Below, piece after piece: positions 1 through 5,721 of a stretch of DNA of 8,230 bases. The notes under the pieces are model-generated. The model had not been told where the DNA came from, made no database searches, and was given only the letters and a program-made list of their open reading frames with translations. Each line of letters starts with the position of its first letter. Positions within the stretch are counted from its first letter, which is position 1. The position numbers and the translations under genes were made by a program. The stretch covers positions 1 through 8,230 of the forward strand of contig JAAUYX010000055.1 of assembly GCA_014804905.1 (NCBI GenBank), in the 5' to 3' direction. This DNA is from Desulfovibrio sp. GTDB lineage: Bacteria > Desulfobacterota > Desulfovibrionia > Desulfovibrionales > Desulfovibrionaceae.

Positions 1-752
1 ATGGTGTCCGCGGTCTGCATCACTTTCTGGTAGGCCTCGAACTGGCGGTTCACCTCGATCATGTTCACCATTTCCGAAACCACTTCCACATTGGCCTTTT
101 CCGTAAAACCCTGCTCCAGGCGCGCGCCGCCCGCATAGGCGTCGCCCTCGCCGGCATTGGTCCCGTCGCGCGTCTTGTAGAGGTTGGCGCCGAGCTTTTC
201 CAGATTGTGCGGACGCTCCACGCTGAAAAGCGCGATCTGGTTGACGACCACGCCGTCCGCCGAGACCTGGCCGTCCCCGCCGATGACCACGTTGCGCGTG
301 CCCGGCGGAATGACGATGTTGCCGCCCGTGCCCTGCAGGGGATAGCCGTTCGCCGTCATCACCGTGCCGTCGCTGGAGAGCACGAAATGCCCGCTGCGCG
401 TGAGGTAGTCGCCATTGGGCGTGGTCACGCGGAAAAAGGCGTTCTCGCCGTTGATGCACACATCGAGCGGGTCGCCCGTGAACTCCATGGAGCCCTGCGA
501 AAAGTCGATTTCCGAGACCGCGATGCGCGGGCGCGCCATGTTCTTGGGCTCGGGAAAGAGCGGCTCGGAGCGCAGGTGCATGAGCGGCTCGCGGATCTCG
601 TCATGGGCGTAGTAGGCCATGGTGTCCTTGAAGGCCAGCGTCTGGCGCTTGTAGCCCGTGGTATTCACGTTCGCCAAATTATTGGCGATGAAATTCATGC
701 GGTGTTCGGTGGTCAGCGCGCCGAAAAGCCCGCTAAACAGTGCGTCCTGCAT
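1..752 (-). CDS. flgF: Flagellar basal-body rod protein FlgF (3' end cut by window edge)
   Basis: Proximal rod protein of the flagellar basal body, exported by the flagellar type III system and assembled in the periplasmic drive shaft. I translated the minus strand from the ATG at 750-752 to the window edge: 250 codons with no stop. The N-terminus (MQDALFSGLFGALTTEHRMN) runs into the rod-family signature NNLANVNTTGYKR at about residues 24-36. The C-terminal rod/hook motif is present near residues 212-250, including VEVVSEMVNMIEVNRQFEAY. The family is usually about 240-265 residues, so only a short C-terminal tail is missing. FlgG is the close relative; the MQDxLF opening and the insert between the two conserved ends fit FlgF better, and flgG would be expected just beyond the left edge. 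The start is fixed by AAGGAG at 758-763. Upstream lie a sigma-54 promoter and two leader hairpins, and the preceding gap unit is closed by a terminator, so flgF likely heads its own flagellar operon. Confidence 0.93.
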   Translation of the reverse strand, partial: MQDALFSGLFGALTTEHRMNFIANNLANVNTTGYKRQTLAFKDTMAYYAHDEIREPLMHLRSEPLFPEPKNMARPRIAVSEIDFSQGSMEFTGDPLDVCINGENAFFRVTTPNGDYLTRSGHFVLSSDGTVMTANGYPLQGTGGNIVIPPGTRNVVIGGDGQVSADGVVVNQIALFSVERPHNLEKLGANLYKTRDGTNAGEGDAYAGGARLEQGFTEKANVEVVSEMVNMIEVNRQFEAYQKVMQTADT

Positions 753-768
753 AGGTTCTCCTTTTGGC

Positions 769-786
769 GCGGCCCTCGTGGGCCGC
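769..786 (-). other. Hairpin just upstream of the flgF ribosome binding site
   Basis: A perfect 7-bp stem, GCGGCCC/GGGCCGC (769-775 with 780-786), with a four-base loop. It ends five bases upstream of the flgF Shine-Dalgarno (758-763). A second, weaker stem (GGCGG/CCGCC, 807-811 with 817-821) lies further up the same leader. Both would be in the transcript from the sigma-54 promoter. They could affect translation or stability, but GC-rich DNA forms such stems by chance and no function is shown. Confidence 0.4.
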
Positions 787-845
787 TTCCGCCCCCGGCG
801 GATGGTGGCGGAAAAGCCGCCTGCCAGTGCTTGTGCCCCATTGTT

Positions 846-862
846 TGCAAGGAGCGGGCCAA
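846..862 (-). promoter_or_regulatory. Sigma-54 (RpoN) promoter for flgF
   Basis: Read on the minus strand the site is TTGGCCCGCTCCTTGCA. It matches the RpoN consensus YTGGCACG-N4-TTGCW at every defined position except one (A to C in the -24 element). The invariant GG and GC are separated by exactly 10 bases. The predicted start is near 835, giving an untranslated leader of about 80 bases before the flgF ATG. RpoN control of rod and hook genes is established in many polarly flagellated bacteria; applying it here is inference. No upstream activator site could be identified with confidence. Confidence 0.75.
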
Positions 863-935
863 TACCTGATTTTCCGGCATGGACCCGGAACCGTGGCGGC
901 AATCCTGCATCTGGGCTGCATAAGGAGCAAGATGC

Positions 936-974
936 AAAAACAGGGCCGCCGCACCTTGCGATGCGACGGCCCTG
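936..974 (-). terminator. Intrinsic terminator of the gap transcript
   Basis: On the minus strand a 13-bp stem (arms 962-974 and 941-953, with one G-U wobble) closes an 8-base loop and is followed directly by five U residues (936-940). It starts 27 bases after the gap stop codon. Form and place are those of a rho-independent terminator. It separates the glycolytic unit from flgF. Confidence 0.88.
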
Positions 975-1001
975 AAGGACGCTGTTCTGCGGGCGGCCCT
1001 G

Positions 1002-2003
1002 CTAGAGGCTTTTCCCCACCATGCGCACGAGGCGCAGGAGCTGGTTGGTGAAGCCGGCCTCGTTGTCATACCAGATGAGGAGCTTGACCATGGTCTCGCG
1101 GAGCACCTGGGTGGAGAGCGCGTCAATCACGCCGCCGTAGGTGCTGCCCCGGTAGTCGATGGAGACGAGCGGCTCCTCGGAATAGCCGAGGTTCTCGTGC
1201 AGGGCGCCGAGGCTCGCCGCCCTGAGCGCGGCATTGACCTCTTCCGCGGTGCACCGCTTTTCCACCTCGCAGGTGAGGTCCACGAGGGAGCAGTCAAAGG
1301 TGGGGATGCGTACGGACATGCCGTTGATGCGCCCCGCAAGCTCGGGCATGACCACGCCCACGGCCTTGGCAGCGCCCGTGCTCGACGGCACCATGGAGAC
1401 GCCGGCGGTGCGACCGCGCCGCCAGTCCTTGTGCGTGCCGTCGAGGATGCGCTGGCTCATGGTGTAGGAGTGGATGGTGGTCATGAGGCCGTGGTCGAAG
1501 CCGAAGTTCTCGTGGATGACCTTGACCGCCGGGGCGAGGCAGTTGGTGGTGCAGGACGCGGCCGAAAGGATGTTGTCCTTTGCGGGGTCATAGATGTCCT
1601 GGTTCACGCCCATGACGATCATGGCGTCCACGCCCTTGCCCGGCGCCGAGATGATGACCTTTTTCGCGCCGCATTCCAGATGGCGCGCGAGGCCCTCGCG
1701 GTCCTTGATGGTGCCGGTGCTCTCCACCACCATGTCCACGCCGAGGCGCCCCCACTCCCATTCGCCCGCTTTGCAGCGCGTCACGGTGATGTGGCGCCCG
1801 TTGACGATGAGCCCGTTCCCGTCGTGCCCCACCTCGCCCGGAAAGGTGCCGTAGGTGGAGTCGTACTTGAAGAGGTAGGCAAGGGCCTCGTTGCTGGCCC
1901 TGGCGTTGATGGCCGTGAAGCGGATCTCGTCGTCATTGGCGAGCAGGCGCAGGAGATAGCGGCCGATGCGGCCGAAGCCGTTCATTCCCAGAGTGACGGG
2001 CAT
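1002..2003 (-). CDS. gap: Type I glyceraldehyde-3-phosphate dehydrogenase
   Basis: Cytosolic enzyme that oxidises and phosphorylates glyceraldehyde 3-phosphate to 1,3-bisphosphoglycerate in glycolysis, reversibly in gluconeogenesis. It has 333 residues, the normal length. The Rossmann nucleotide-binding motif is NGFGRIGR (8-15), the catalytic cysteine is C151 in ASCTTNCLAP, the general base is H178, and the substrate loop is SSTGAAKAVG (207-216). Two features differ from NAD-specific enzymes: the Asp after AIN is Ala (A34), and the usual Leu-Pro before HKD is Gly-Thr (189-190). This suggests NADP use or dual cofactor use. The usual WYDNEWGY is WYDNEAGF (311-318). Erythrose-4-phosphate dehydrogenase is less likely because that family keeps an acidic residue at position 34. 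The start is supported by AAGGAG at 2009-2014, five bases from the ATG. It lies 125 bases downstream of fba and ends just before a terminator. Confidence 0.96.
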   Translation of the reverse strand: MPVTLGMNGFGRIGRYLLRLLANDDEIRFTAINARASNEALAYLFKYDSTYGTFPGEVGHDGNGLIVNGRHITVTRCKAGEWEWGRLGVDMVVESTGTIKDREGLARHLECGAKKVIISAPGKGVDAMIVMGVNQDIYDPAKDNILSAASCTTNCLAPAVKVIHENFGFDHGLMTTIHSYTMSQRILDGTHKDWRRGRTAGVSMVPSSTGAAKAVGVVMPELAGRINGMSVRIPTFDCSLVDLTCEVEKRCTAEEVNAALRAASLGALHENLGYSEEPLVSIDYRGSTYGGVIDALSTQVLRETMVKLLIWYDNEAGFTNQLLRLVRMVGKSL

Positions 2004-2045
2004 GTTTGCTCCTTGCGGCAGGCAGTGTCATGCTTGTGCAGTGCA

Positions 2046-2072
2046 CCCGTCTGGCGCTTCGCGCCAGACGGG
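2046..2072 (-). other. Perfect 12-bp hairpin between fba and gap
   Basis: CCCGTCTGGCGC (2046-2057) is followed by a three-base loop and its exact complement (2061-2072). No run of U follows on either strand, so it is not a standard intrinsic terminator. It lies about 55 bases past the fba stop and 40 before the gap start. It could protect the fba 3' end, mark an RNA processing point, or act with a factor as a partial terminator that sets the fba to gap ratio. Confidence 0.6.
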
Positions 2073-2089
2073 ACATGGAATATCCCTCA

Positions 2090-2114
2090 TCCACGCTCTG
2101 TCTCGGTGCGTGGA
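2090..2114 (-). other. Small hairpin after the fba stop codon
   Basis: TCCACGC and GCGTGGA form a perfect 7-bp stem around an 11-base loop, 14 bases past the fba stop. It has no U-tract. Together with the larger hairpin at 2046-2072 it makes the fba-gap spacer highly structured. The stem is short and may be coincidental. Confidence 0.35.
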
Positions 2115-2128
2115 GGCAAGGGGCGGCC

Positions 2129-3055
2129 TTACGCCTTGCCCGCGGAGCCCATGACGTCGCGGATCTTGTGGGCTACCATTTCCTTGACGGCCTCGCGCGC
2201 GGGCGCGAGGTAGGAGCGCGGGTCGAACTGCTCGGGATGCTCCACGAAGAACTGGCGGATGGTGGCCGTCACCGCGAGGCGGATGTCGGTATCCACATTG
2301 ATCTTGCACACGCCCATGGTGGCCGCCTTGCGCAGCATGTCCTCGGGCACGCCCCTGGCGCCGCCCACCTTGCCGCCGTACTCGTTGCAGAGCTTGACGA
2401 ACTTTTCCGGAACGCTGGAGGCGCCGTGCAGCACCAGCGGATAGCCGGGGAGCTTGGCGCTGATGGCCTCGAGCCGGGGGAAGTCGAGCTTGGCGTCGCC
2501 CTTGAACTTGTAGGCCCCGTGGCTCGTGCCGATGGCAACGGCCAGCGAGTCGCAGCCCGTGCGCGTCACAAAGTCCACGGCCTGGTCCGGGTCGGTATAG
2601 ACATGCTCCGCCGAGGAGACATGCTCCTCCACGCCGGCGAGCTTGCCGAGCTCCGCCTCCACCCACACGCCGCGCGGGTGGGCGTAGTCCACCACCTTCT
2701 TGGTGAGGGCCACGTTTTCCTCATAGGGGAGGTGCGAGCCGTCGATCATGACCGAGGTGAAGCCGCCGTCGATGCAGTCGCGGCACATCTCGAAAGTGGG
2801 CCCGTGGTCAAGGTGCACGACCACCGGGATGCCCGGGTCCTCCTGCAGCGCCGCTTCCACGAGCTTCATGATATAGACCTGGCCCGCGTATTTGCGCGCC
2901 CCGGCCGACACCTGAAGAATGACCGGGGATTTCTCCTCGGCGGCGGCCCACATGATGCCCTGGATGATTTCCATATTATTGACGTTGAACGCGCCGATGG
3001 CATAGTGGCCCGCATAGGCGGCCGCGAACATCTCCTTGGGTCCGACAAGCGGCAT
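2129..3055 (-). CDS. fba: Class II fructose-bisphosphate aldolase
   Basis: Zinc-dependent cytosolic aldolase that cleaves fructose 1,6-bisphosphate to glyceraldehyde 3-phosphate and dihydroxyacetone phosphate, or condenses them in gluconeogenesis. It has 308 residues, normal for the short class II form. The HLDHG motif carries the catalytic D83 and zinc ligand H84. Further zinc ligands are H179 (GTSHGAYKF) and H210 (LHGASS). The phosphate and substrate loop is NVDTD (253-257), and the acidic pair E133/E135 lies in VEAELG. I chose the ATG at 3053-3055 because AAGGAGG (3062-3068) sits six bases upstream and the family begins at MPLVGPKEMF. An in-frame ATG 35 codons further upstream would lie inside the promoter region and adds residues unlike the family. 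The product feeds gap, which follows on the same strand. A candidate promoter and leader hairpin precede it. Confidence 0.97.
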   Translation of the reverse strand: MPLVGPKEMFAAAYAGHYAIGAFNVNNMEIIQGIMWAAAEEKSPVILQVSAGARKYAGQVYIMKLVEAALQEDPGIPVVVHLDHGPTFEMCRDCIDGGFTSVMIDGSHLPYEENVALTKKVVDYAHPRGVWVEAELGKLAGVEEHVSSAEHVYTDPDQAVDFVTRTGCDSLAVAIGTSHGAYKFKGDAKLDFPRLEAISAKLPGYPLVLHGASSVPEKFVKLCNEYGGKVGGARGVPEDMLRKAATMGVCKINVDTDIRLAVTATIRQFFVEHPEQFDPRSYLAPAREAVKEMVAHKIRDVMGSAGKA

Positions 3056-3061
3056 GGCTGT

Positions 3062-3068
3062 CCTCCTT
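3062..3068 (-). promoter_or_regulatory. Shine-Dalgarno that fixes the fba start
   Basis: AAGGAGG on the minus strand, six bases before the ATG at 3053-3055. It is the strongest ribosome binding site in the left half. It decides for the 308-residue protein over a 343-residue reading from an upstream ATG. Confidence 0.85.
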
Positions 3069-3090
3069 GGAATCGGGCTTGGGTTCCAGG

Positions 3091-3109
3091 GGCCGGGCCT
3101 CACCCGGCC
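3091..3109 (-). other. Hairpin in the fba 5' leader
   Basis: GGCCGGG and CCCGGCC (3091-3097 and 3103-3109) form a perfect 7-bp stem with a five-base loop. It lies between the candidate fba promoter and the ribosome binding site. A T-rich run precedes it on the minus strand rather than follows it, so it does not look like a terminator for hydE. Confidence 0.45.
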
Positions 3110-3125
3110 GGAAAAAGATGTGCTG

Positions 3126-3154
3126 ATAGTGCCACAGATGCACGCAAAGCGCAA
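3126..3154 (-). promoter_or_regulatory. Candidate sigma-70 promoter for fba
   Basis: On the minus strand: TTGCGC (-35, 3149-3154), a 17-base spacer, then CACTAT (-10, 3126-3131), in one of the few less GC-rich patches of the window. The start would fall near 3119, giving a leader of about 65 bases. The hexamers are imperfect, but the same CACTAT at 17-base spacing recurs ahead of the pseudouridine synthase gene. It lies 34 bases past the hydE stop. Confidence 0.45.
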
Positions 3155-3187
3155 AGACAAACTTTCCCCGGCGCGAGGACGGCTGCC

Positions 3188-4153
3188 TCACGCGCCGCCC
3201 CGTACAGGGTCCAGTATACGAGCTGTCCGCCCGGCACAGGCGATCGCGCTCGCGGCGTCGGCCAGGCTCACCGGGGCCTTGTGGTCATAGATGCGGTAGT
3301 CGGCGCGGCGCGCCTCCGGGGTGAAGCTCGGCATGAGCACATTGGCCCCGGCCCTGAGGCCCTCGGCCTGTCCGCCCGGCGAAAGGCTCGCGAGGGCCGT
3401 GGTGGCCGGGAGGTCCGCATCGGGGAGCGCGAGGCGCAGCACGGAGAGCACACGCAAATTCTGCGCCGCCGTGCCGCCCGGTGCCTCACCCAGCGGCGTT
3501 TGCGCCTGCGGGATGAAGGGGCCGGCGCCGCACATGGCGACGCCGAGCTCGCGCGCGAGCAGGATGTCGTCGGCGAGGGATTCCACCGTCTGCCCCGGAA
3601 GCCCGGTCATGAAGCCCGTGCCCGTAGCATAGCCGAGGCTTTTCAGAACGCGCAGGCAGCCGACCCGCTCCGCCAGCGTGTGGCCCGGATGCAGCCGCGC
3701 ATAGAGGGCCGCGTCCGCGGTCTCGTGCTTGAGGAGGTAGCGCGTGGCCCCGGCCTCGCGCCAGAGGGCGTAGTCCCGCTCCGGGCGCTCGCCCACGCAC
3801 AGGGCCACGGGCACGGAGAGGCCCGTCACTATCTCGCGCACCACTTCGGCGAGCCACGCCGCATCGGTCGCCCCCTCGCCGGACTGGAGCACGATGCTGT
3901 CCACGCCCAGGGCAACGGCGCGGGCCGCCGCCTCCAGCACCTCCGCCTGCGTGAGGGTGTAGCGCGCAAGCGCCCGGTTCTGCGCGCGCAGGCCGCAATA
4001 GCGGCAGTTGCGCCGGCAGACATTGGAAAACTCGATGAGCCCGCGCACATGGACGCGCGTCCCCTTGGCGCGCATGAGCTCCCGCCCGGCGGCGGCGCGC
4101 ACGCTTTCGCCATCCGGCGTATTCAGCAGATGCAGGATGTCGGCCCGGTCCAT
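3188..4153 (-). CDS. hydE: [FeFe] hydrogenase maturase HydE (radical SAM)
   Basis: Radical SAM enzyme that, with HydG and HydF, builds the 2Fe subcluster of the [FeFe]-hydrogenase H-cluster; HydE is assigned to making the bridging dithiolate part. It has 321 residues, slightly short for the family (about 345-350). The cluster motif CX3CX2C is C46, C50, C53 in NVCRRNCRYCGLR. HydE-type blocks follow: LLKHETAD (140-147), YARLHPG (151-157), GFMTGLPGQT (180-189) and GAGPFIPQAQTPLG (209-222). These separate it from BioB and PylB. I see only one cysteine (C306) in the C-terminal part, so the optional second Fe-S site of some HydE proteins is absent. The ATG at 4151-4153 is preceded by AGGGAG (4162-4167). 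hydF and hydG are not in the window. It is divergent from the nickel uptake operon and precedes fba on the same strand. Confidence 0.92.
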   Translation of the reverse strand: MDRADILHLLNTPDGESVRAAAGRELMRAKGTRVHVRGLIEFSNVCRRNCRYCGLRAQNRALARYTLTQAEVLEAAARAVALGVDSIVLQSGEGATDAAWLAEVVREIVTGLSVPVALCVGERPERDYALWREAGATRYLLKHETADAALYARLHPGHTLAERVGCLRVLKSLGYATGTGFMTGLPGQTVESLADDILLARELGVAMCGAGPFIPQAQTPLGEAPGGTAAQNLRVLSVLRLALPDADLPATTALASLSPGGQAEGLRAGANVLMPSFTPEARRADYRIYDHKAPVSLADAASAIACAGRTARILDPVRGGA

Positions 4154-4221
4154 GCCCTTCGCTCCCTGGCCCGAAGGTGGCGCACTTTGCCGCGCCTGTC
4201 CAGCACATCCACGGCTGATGC

Positions 4222-4255
4222 TTGACACATTTTGTAATTTCGTGCTACCAAGCAC
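4222..4255. promoter_or_regulatory. hydE/nik divergent control region: candidate promoter and operator
   Basis: The 132-base divergent spacer contains the only clearly AT-rich core in this part of the window. On the plus strand a perfect -35 TTGACA (4222-4227) is followed after 18 bases by a weak -10, TACCAA (4246-4251). Overlaying this is an imperfect inverted repeat, TTGACAC-N13-GTGCTAC (4222-4228 and 4242-4248). A perfect short palindrome GTGCT-ACCA-AGCAC sits at 4242-4255. A metal-responsive repressor such as NikR would be the natural candidate because half-sites of the GTGTTAC kind have been proposed for it in Desulfovibrio (from memory). The repeat here is degenerate and in the opposite half-site order, so the regulator is a guess. 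I found no convincing hydE promoter on the other strand. Confidence 0.4.
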
Positions 4256-4285
4256 ACACCTGTTCACTTCAACACCGGAGGCCCC

Positions 4286-5068
4286 ATGCGCATCCCCCGT
4301 CTTGTGCTGCCCCTTGCGGCCCTTGTCCTCGTTCTCGCTTACAGCGCCCCGGCCCGGGCGCATTTCGGCATGATCATCCCCTCCGCGCCCACGGTGACGC
4401 AAAAAGGCGCTTCCGAGCTCACGCTGGACATCGCCTTCGCCCATCCGCGCGAGCGCCAGGGCATGGACATGGCAAAGCCCCGTGCCTTCACCGTCACCCG
4501 CGACGGCAAAACCGAGGACCTGCTGCCCGCGCTCAAGGAAGCGAAATTTCTCGACCACCAGGCCTGGCAGACGCGCTACAAGGTGCAACGCCCCGGCGTT
4601 TACCAGTTCGCCGTGGAGCCGGAGCCCTATTTTGAGCCAGCGGAAAATGCCCTTATCATCCACTACGCCAAGACCGTGGTGGCCGCCTTCGGCGCGGAGG
4701 ACGGCTGGGCCGAACCGCTGGGCCTCAAGACCGAGATCGTGCCGCTGACGCGCCCCTTCGCCAACTATGCGGGCAATGTGTTCGCGGGCCGCGTGCTCCT
4801 GGACGGCAAGCCCGTGCCCGGCGCCGAGGTGGAAGTGGAATACTGGAACCGCGAGGGCAGGCACGAGGCGCCCAACGAATATTTTGTCACCCAGGTGGTG
4901 CGCGCGGACGAGAACGGCGTCTTTGTCTACGGCGTGCCCTGGGCCGGCTGGTGGGGCTTTGCGGCCCTTTCCGAGGGCGGCGAGCGGCCCGGCCCGGACG
5001 GCAAGCCCGTCAGCGTGGAGCTGGGCGCGGTGCTCTGGACGAATTTCGCCGCGCCCATCACGCACTAG
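4286..5068 (+). CDS. nikK: NikK: exported DUF4198 accessory protein of nickel ECF transporter
   Basis: First gene of the nickel operon. It encodes 260 residues of the DUF4198 family, which accompanies NikMLQO-type importers; its exact job is not established. Residues 1-25 form a signal peptide: a basic start, a Leu/Val/Ala-rich core and an APARA cleavage site. Cleavage would leave H26 as the first residue (HFGMIIPS). The body is soluble, with family blocks such as ALIIHYAK, AGNVFAGRVLLDGKPVPGAE (a beta-sandwich-like stretch) and GWWGFAAL. The protein ends in ITH. I see no second membrane segment, so it is probably periplasmic. GGAGG (4277-4281) lies four bases before the ATG, slightly close. 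nikM follows after 19 bases. An N-terminal histidine, internal histidines and the operon suggest a periplasmic metal-capture role, which is inference. Confidence 0.86.
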   Translation: MRIPRLVLPLAALVLVLAYSAPARAHFGMIIPSAPTVTQKGASELTLDIAFAHPRERQGMDMAKPRAFTVTRDGKTEDLLPALKEAKFLDHQAWQTRYKVQRPGVYQFAVEPEPYFEPAENALIIHYAKTVVAAFGAEDGWAEPLGLKTEIVPLTRPFANYAGNVFAGRVLLDGKPVPGAEVEVEYWNREGRHEAPNEYFVTQVVRADENGVFVYGVPWAGWWGFAALSEGGERPGPDGKPVSVELGAVLWTNFAAPITH

Positions 5069-5087
5069 CACAAATCCGGGGGCATCC

Positions 5088-5720
5088 ATGCATATCGCAG
5101 AAGGCGTCCTTTCCCCCGCTGTGCTGGGGGCCGGGGCCGTGCTCGGCGCGGCGGGCGTGGCCTGGGGCCTGCGCCGCATGGACGCGGGCCGCATCATGGA
5201 AGTGGGCATCCTTTCCGCCGCCTTCTTCGTGGGCTCGCTCATCCATGTGCCCATCGGCGTCACCAGCGCGCACTTGCTGCTCACCGGGCTGCTCGGTGTG
5301 CTCATCGGCTGGGCGGCCTTTCCCGCCATTCTCGCGGCGCTGCTGCTCCAGGCCCTGCTCTTCCAGTACGGCGGCCTGACCACGCTCGGCGTCAACACCT
5401 TTACCATGGGGAGCTCCGCCGTGCTCGCCTGGTATGCGTGGCGCGGCATTCGCCGCCTCTGGCCGGGCCGCACCGGGGAAAAGTTCGCCGCCTTCTGCGG
5501 CGGGGCGCTCGGCGTGGCCCTTTCCGCCCTCTTGACGGCGTGTGCCCTCGCCTTTACCAATGAGGGCTTCGTCACGGCCGCCAAGCTGCTCCTGCTGGCG
5601 CATTTGCCCGTCATGGCGGCCGAGGGCTTCATCACCATGATCACCGTGGGCTTTATCGCCCGTGTGCGGCCGGAAATGCTCGCCGAGTCCATGCCCGCGA
5701 GCGCCCGCCAGGAGGACTGA
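5088..5720 (+). CDS. nikM: NikM/CbiM: substrate-specific membrane component of nickel (cobalt) ECF transporter
   Basis: Integral membrane S-component that binds the metal and hands it inward. It has 210 residues, normal for CbiM/NikM, with about six to seven hydrophobic helices. The start is set by function: the family opens with Met-His, whose N-terminal amine and H2 coordinate the metal. Here it is MHIAEGVLSP from the ATG at 5088. The reading frame stays open upstream and could be extended by 107 codons, but that would overlap nikK and bury the metal site. H62 in the VTSAHLL motif matches the conserved third ligand region (TSGHL in relatives); H53 lies nearby. The ribosome site is weak (GGGGG at 5078-5082). 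The stop is one base before the nikL start, so translation is probably coupled. Nickel is favoured over cobalt because of the NikK/NikL partners and the absence of cobalamin genes. Confidence 0.93.
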   Translation: MHIAEGVLSPAVLGAGAVLGAAGVAWGLRRMDAGRIMEVGILSAAFFVGSLIHVPIGVTSAHLLLTGLLGVLIGWAAFPAILAALLLQALLFQYGGLTTLGVNTFTMGSSAVLAWYAWRGIRRLWPGRTGEKFAAFCGGALGVALSALLTACALAFTNEGFVTAAKLLLLAHLPVMAAEGFITMITVGFIARVRPEMLAESMPASARQED

Positions 5721-5721
5721 C

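Noticed and set aside
807..835. TGGCAGGCGGCTTTT on the minus strand as a second sigma-54 promoter for flgF
   Set aside because: It lacks the GC element at the required spacing. The site at 846-862 is far better.
2028..2090. A 20-codon peptide between fba and gap as a possible leader peptide
   Set aside because: It has no ribosome site, overlaps the 12-bp hairpin and has no run of regulatory codons.
1197..2213. A 338-codon plus-strand open frame
   Set aside because: It is antisense to gap, with shadow-type composition and no ribosome site.
2006..4225. A 739-codon plus-strand open frame
   Set aside because: It is antisense to fba and hydE, which are unmistakable. Its His/Arg/Ala/Gly-rich composition is a GC-rich shadow with no family features.
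4233..4238. TGTAAT as a -10 element for nikK
   Set aside because: It is close to consensus but has no acceptable -35 at 16-18 bases upstream. The perfect TTGACA lies only 5 bases before it, so it cannot be its partner.
4201..4285. Cobalamin or other riboswitch ahead of the nik operon
   Set aside because: The spacer is too short, no B12-box-like sequence is visible, and the predicted leader is only about 28 bases.
3188..5692. A single 834-codon minus-strand open frame covering hydE and continuing through the nikK/nikM region
   Set aside because: Only the last 321 codons carry a recognisable protein (HydE). The upstream part is antisense to nikK and nikM and has low-complexity composition from GC bias. 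The hydE start at 4153 has a ribosome site.
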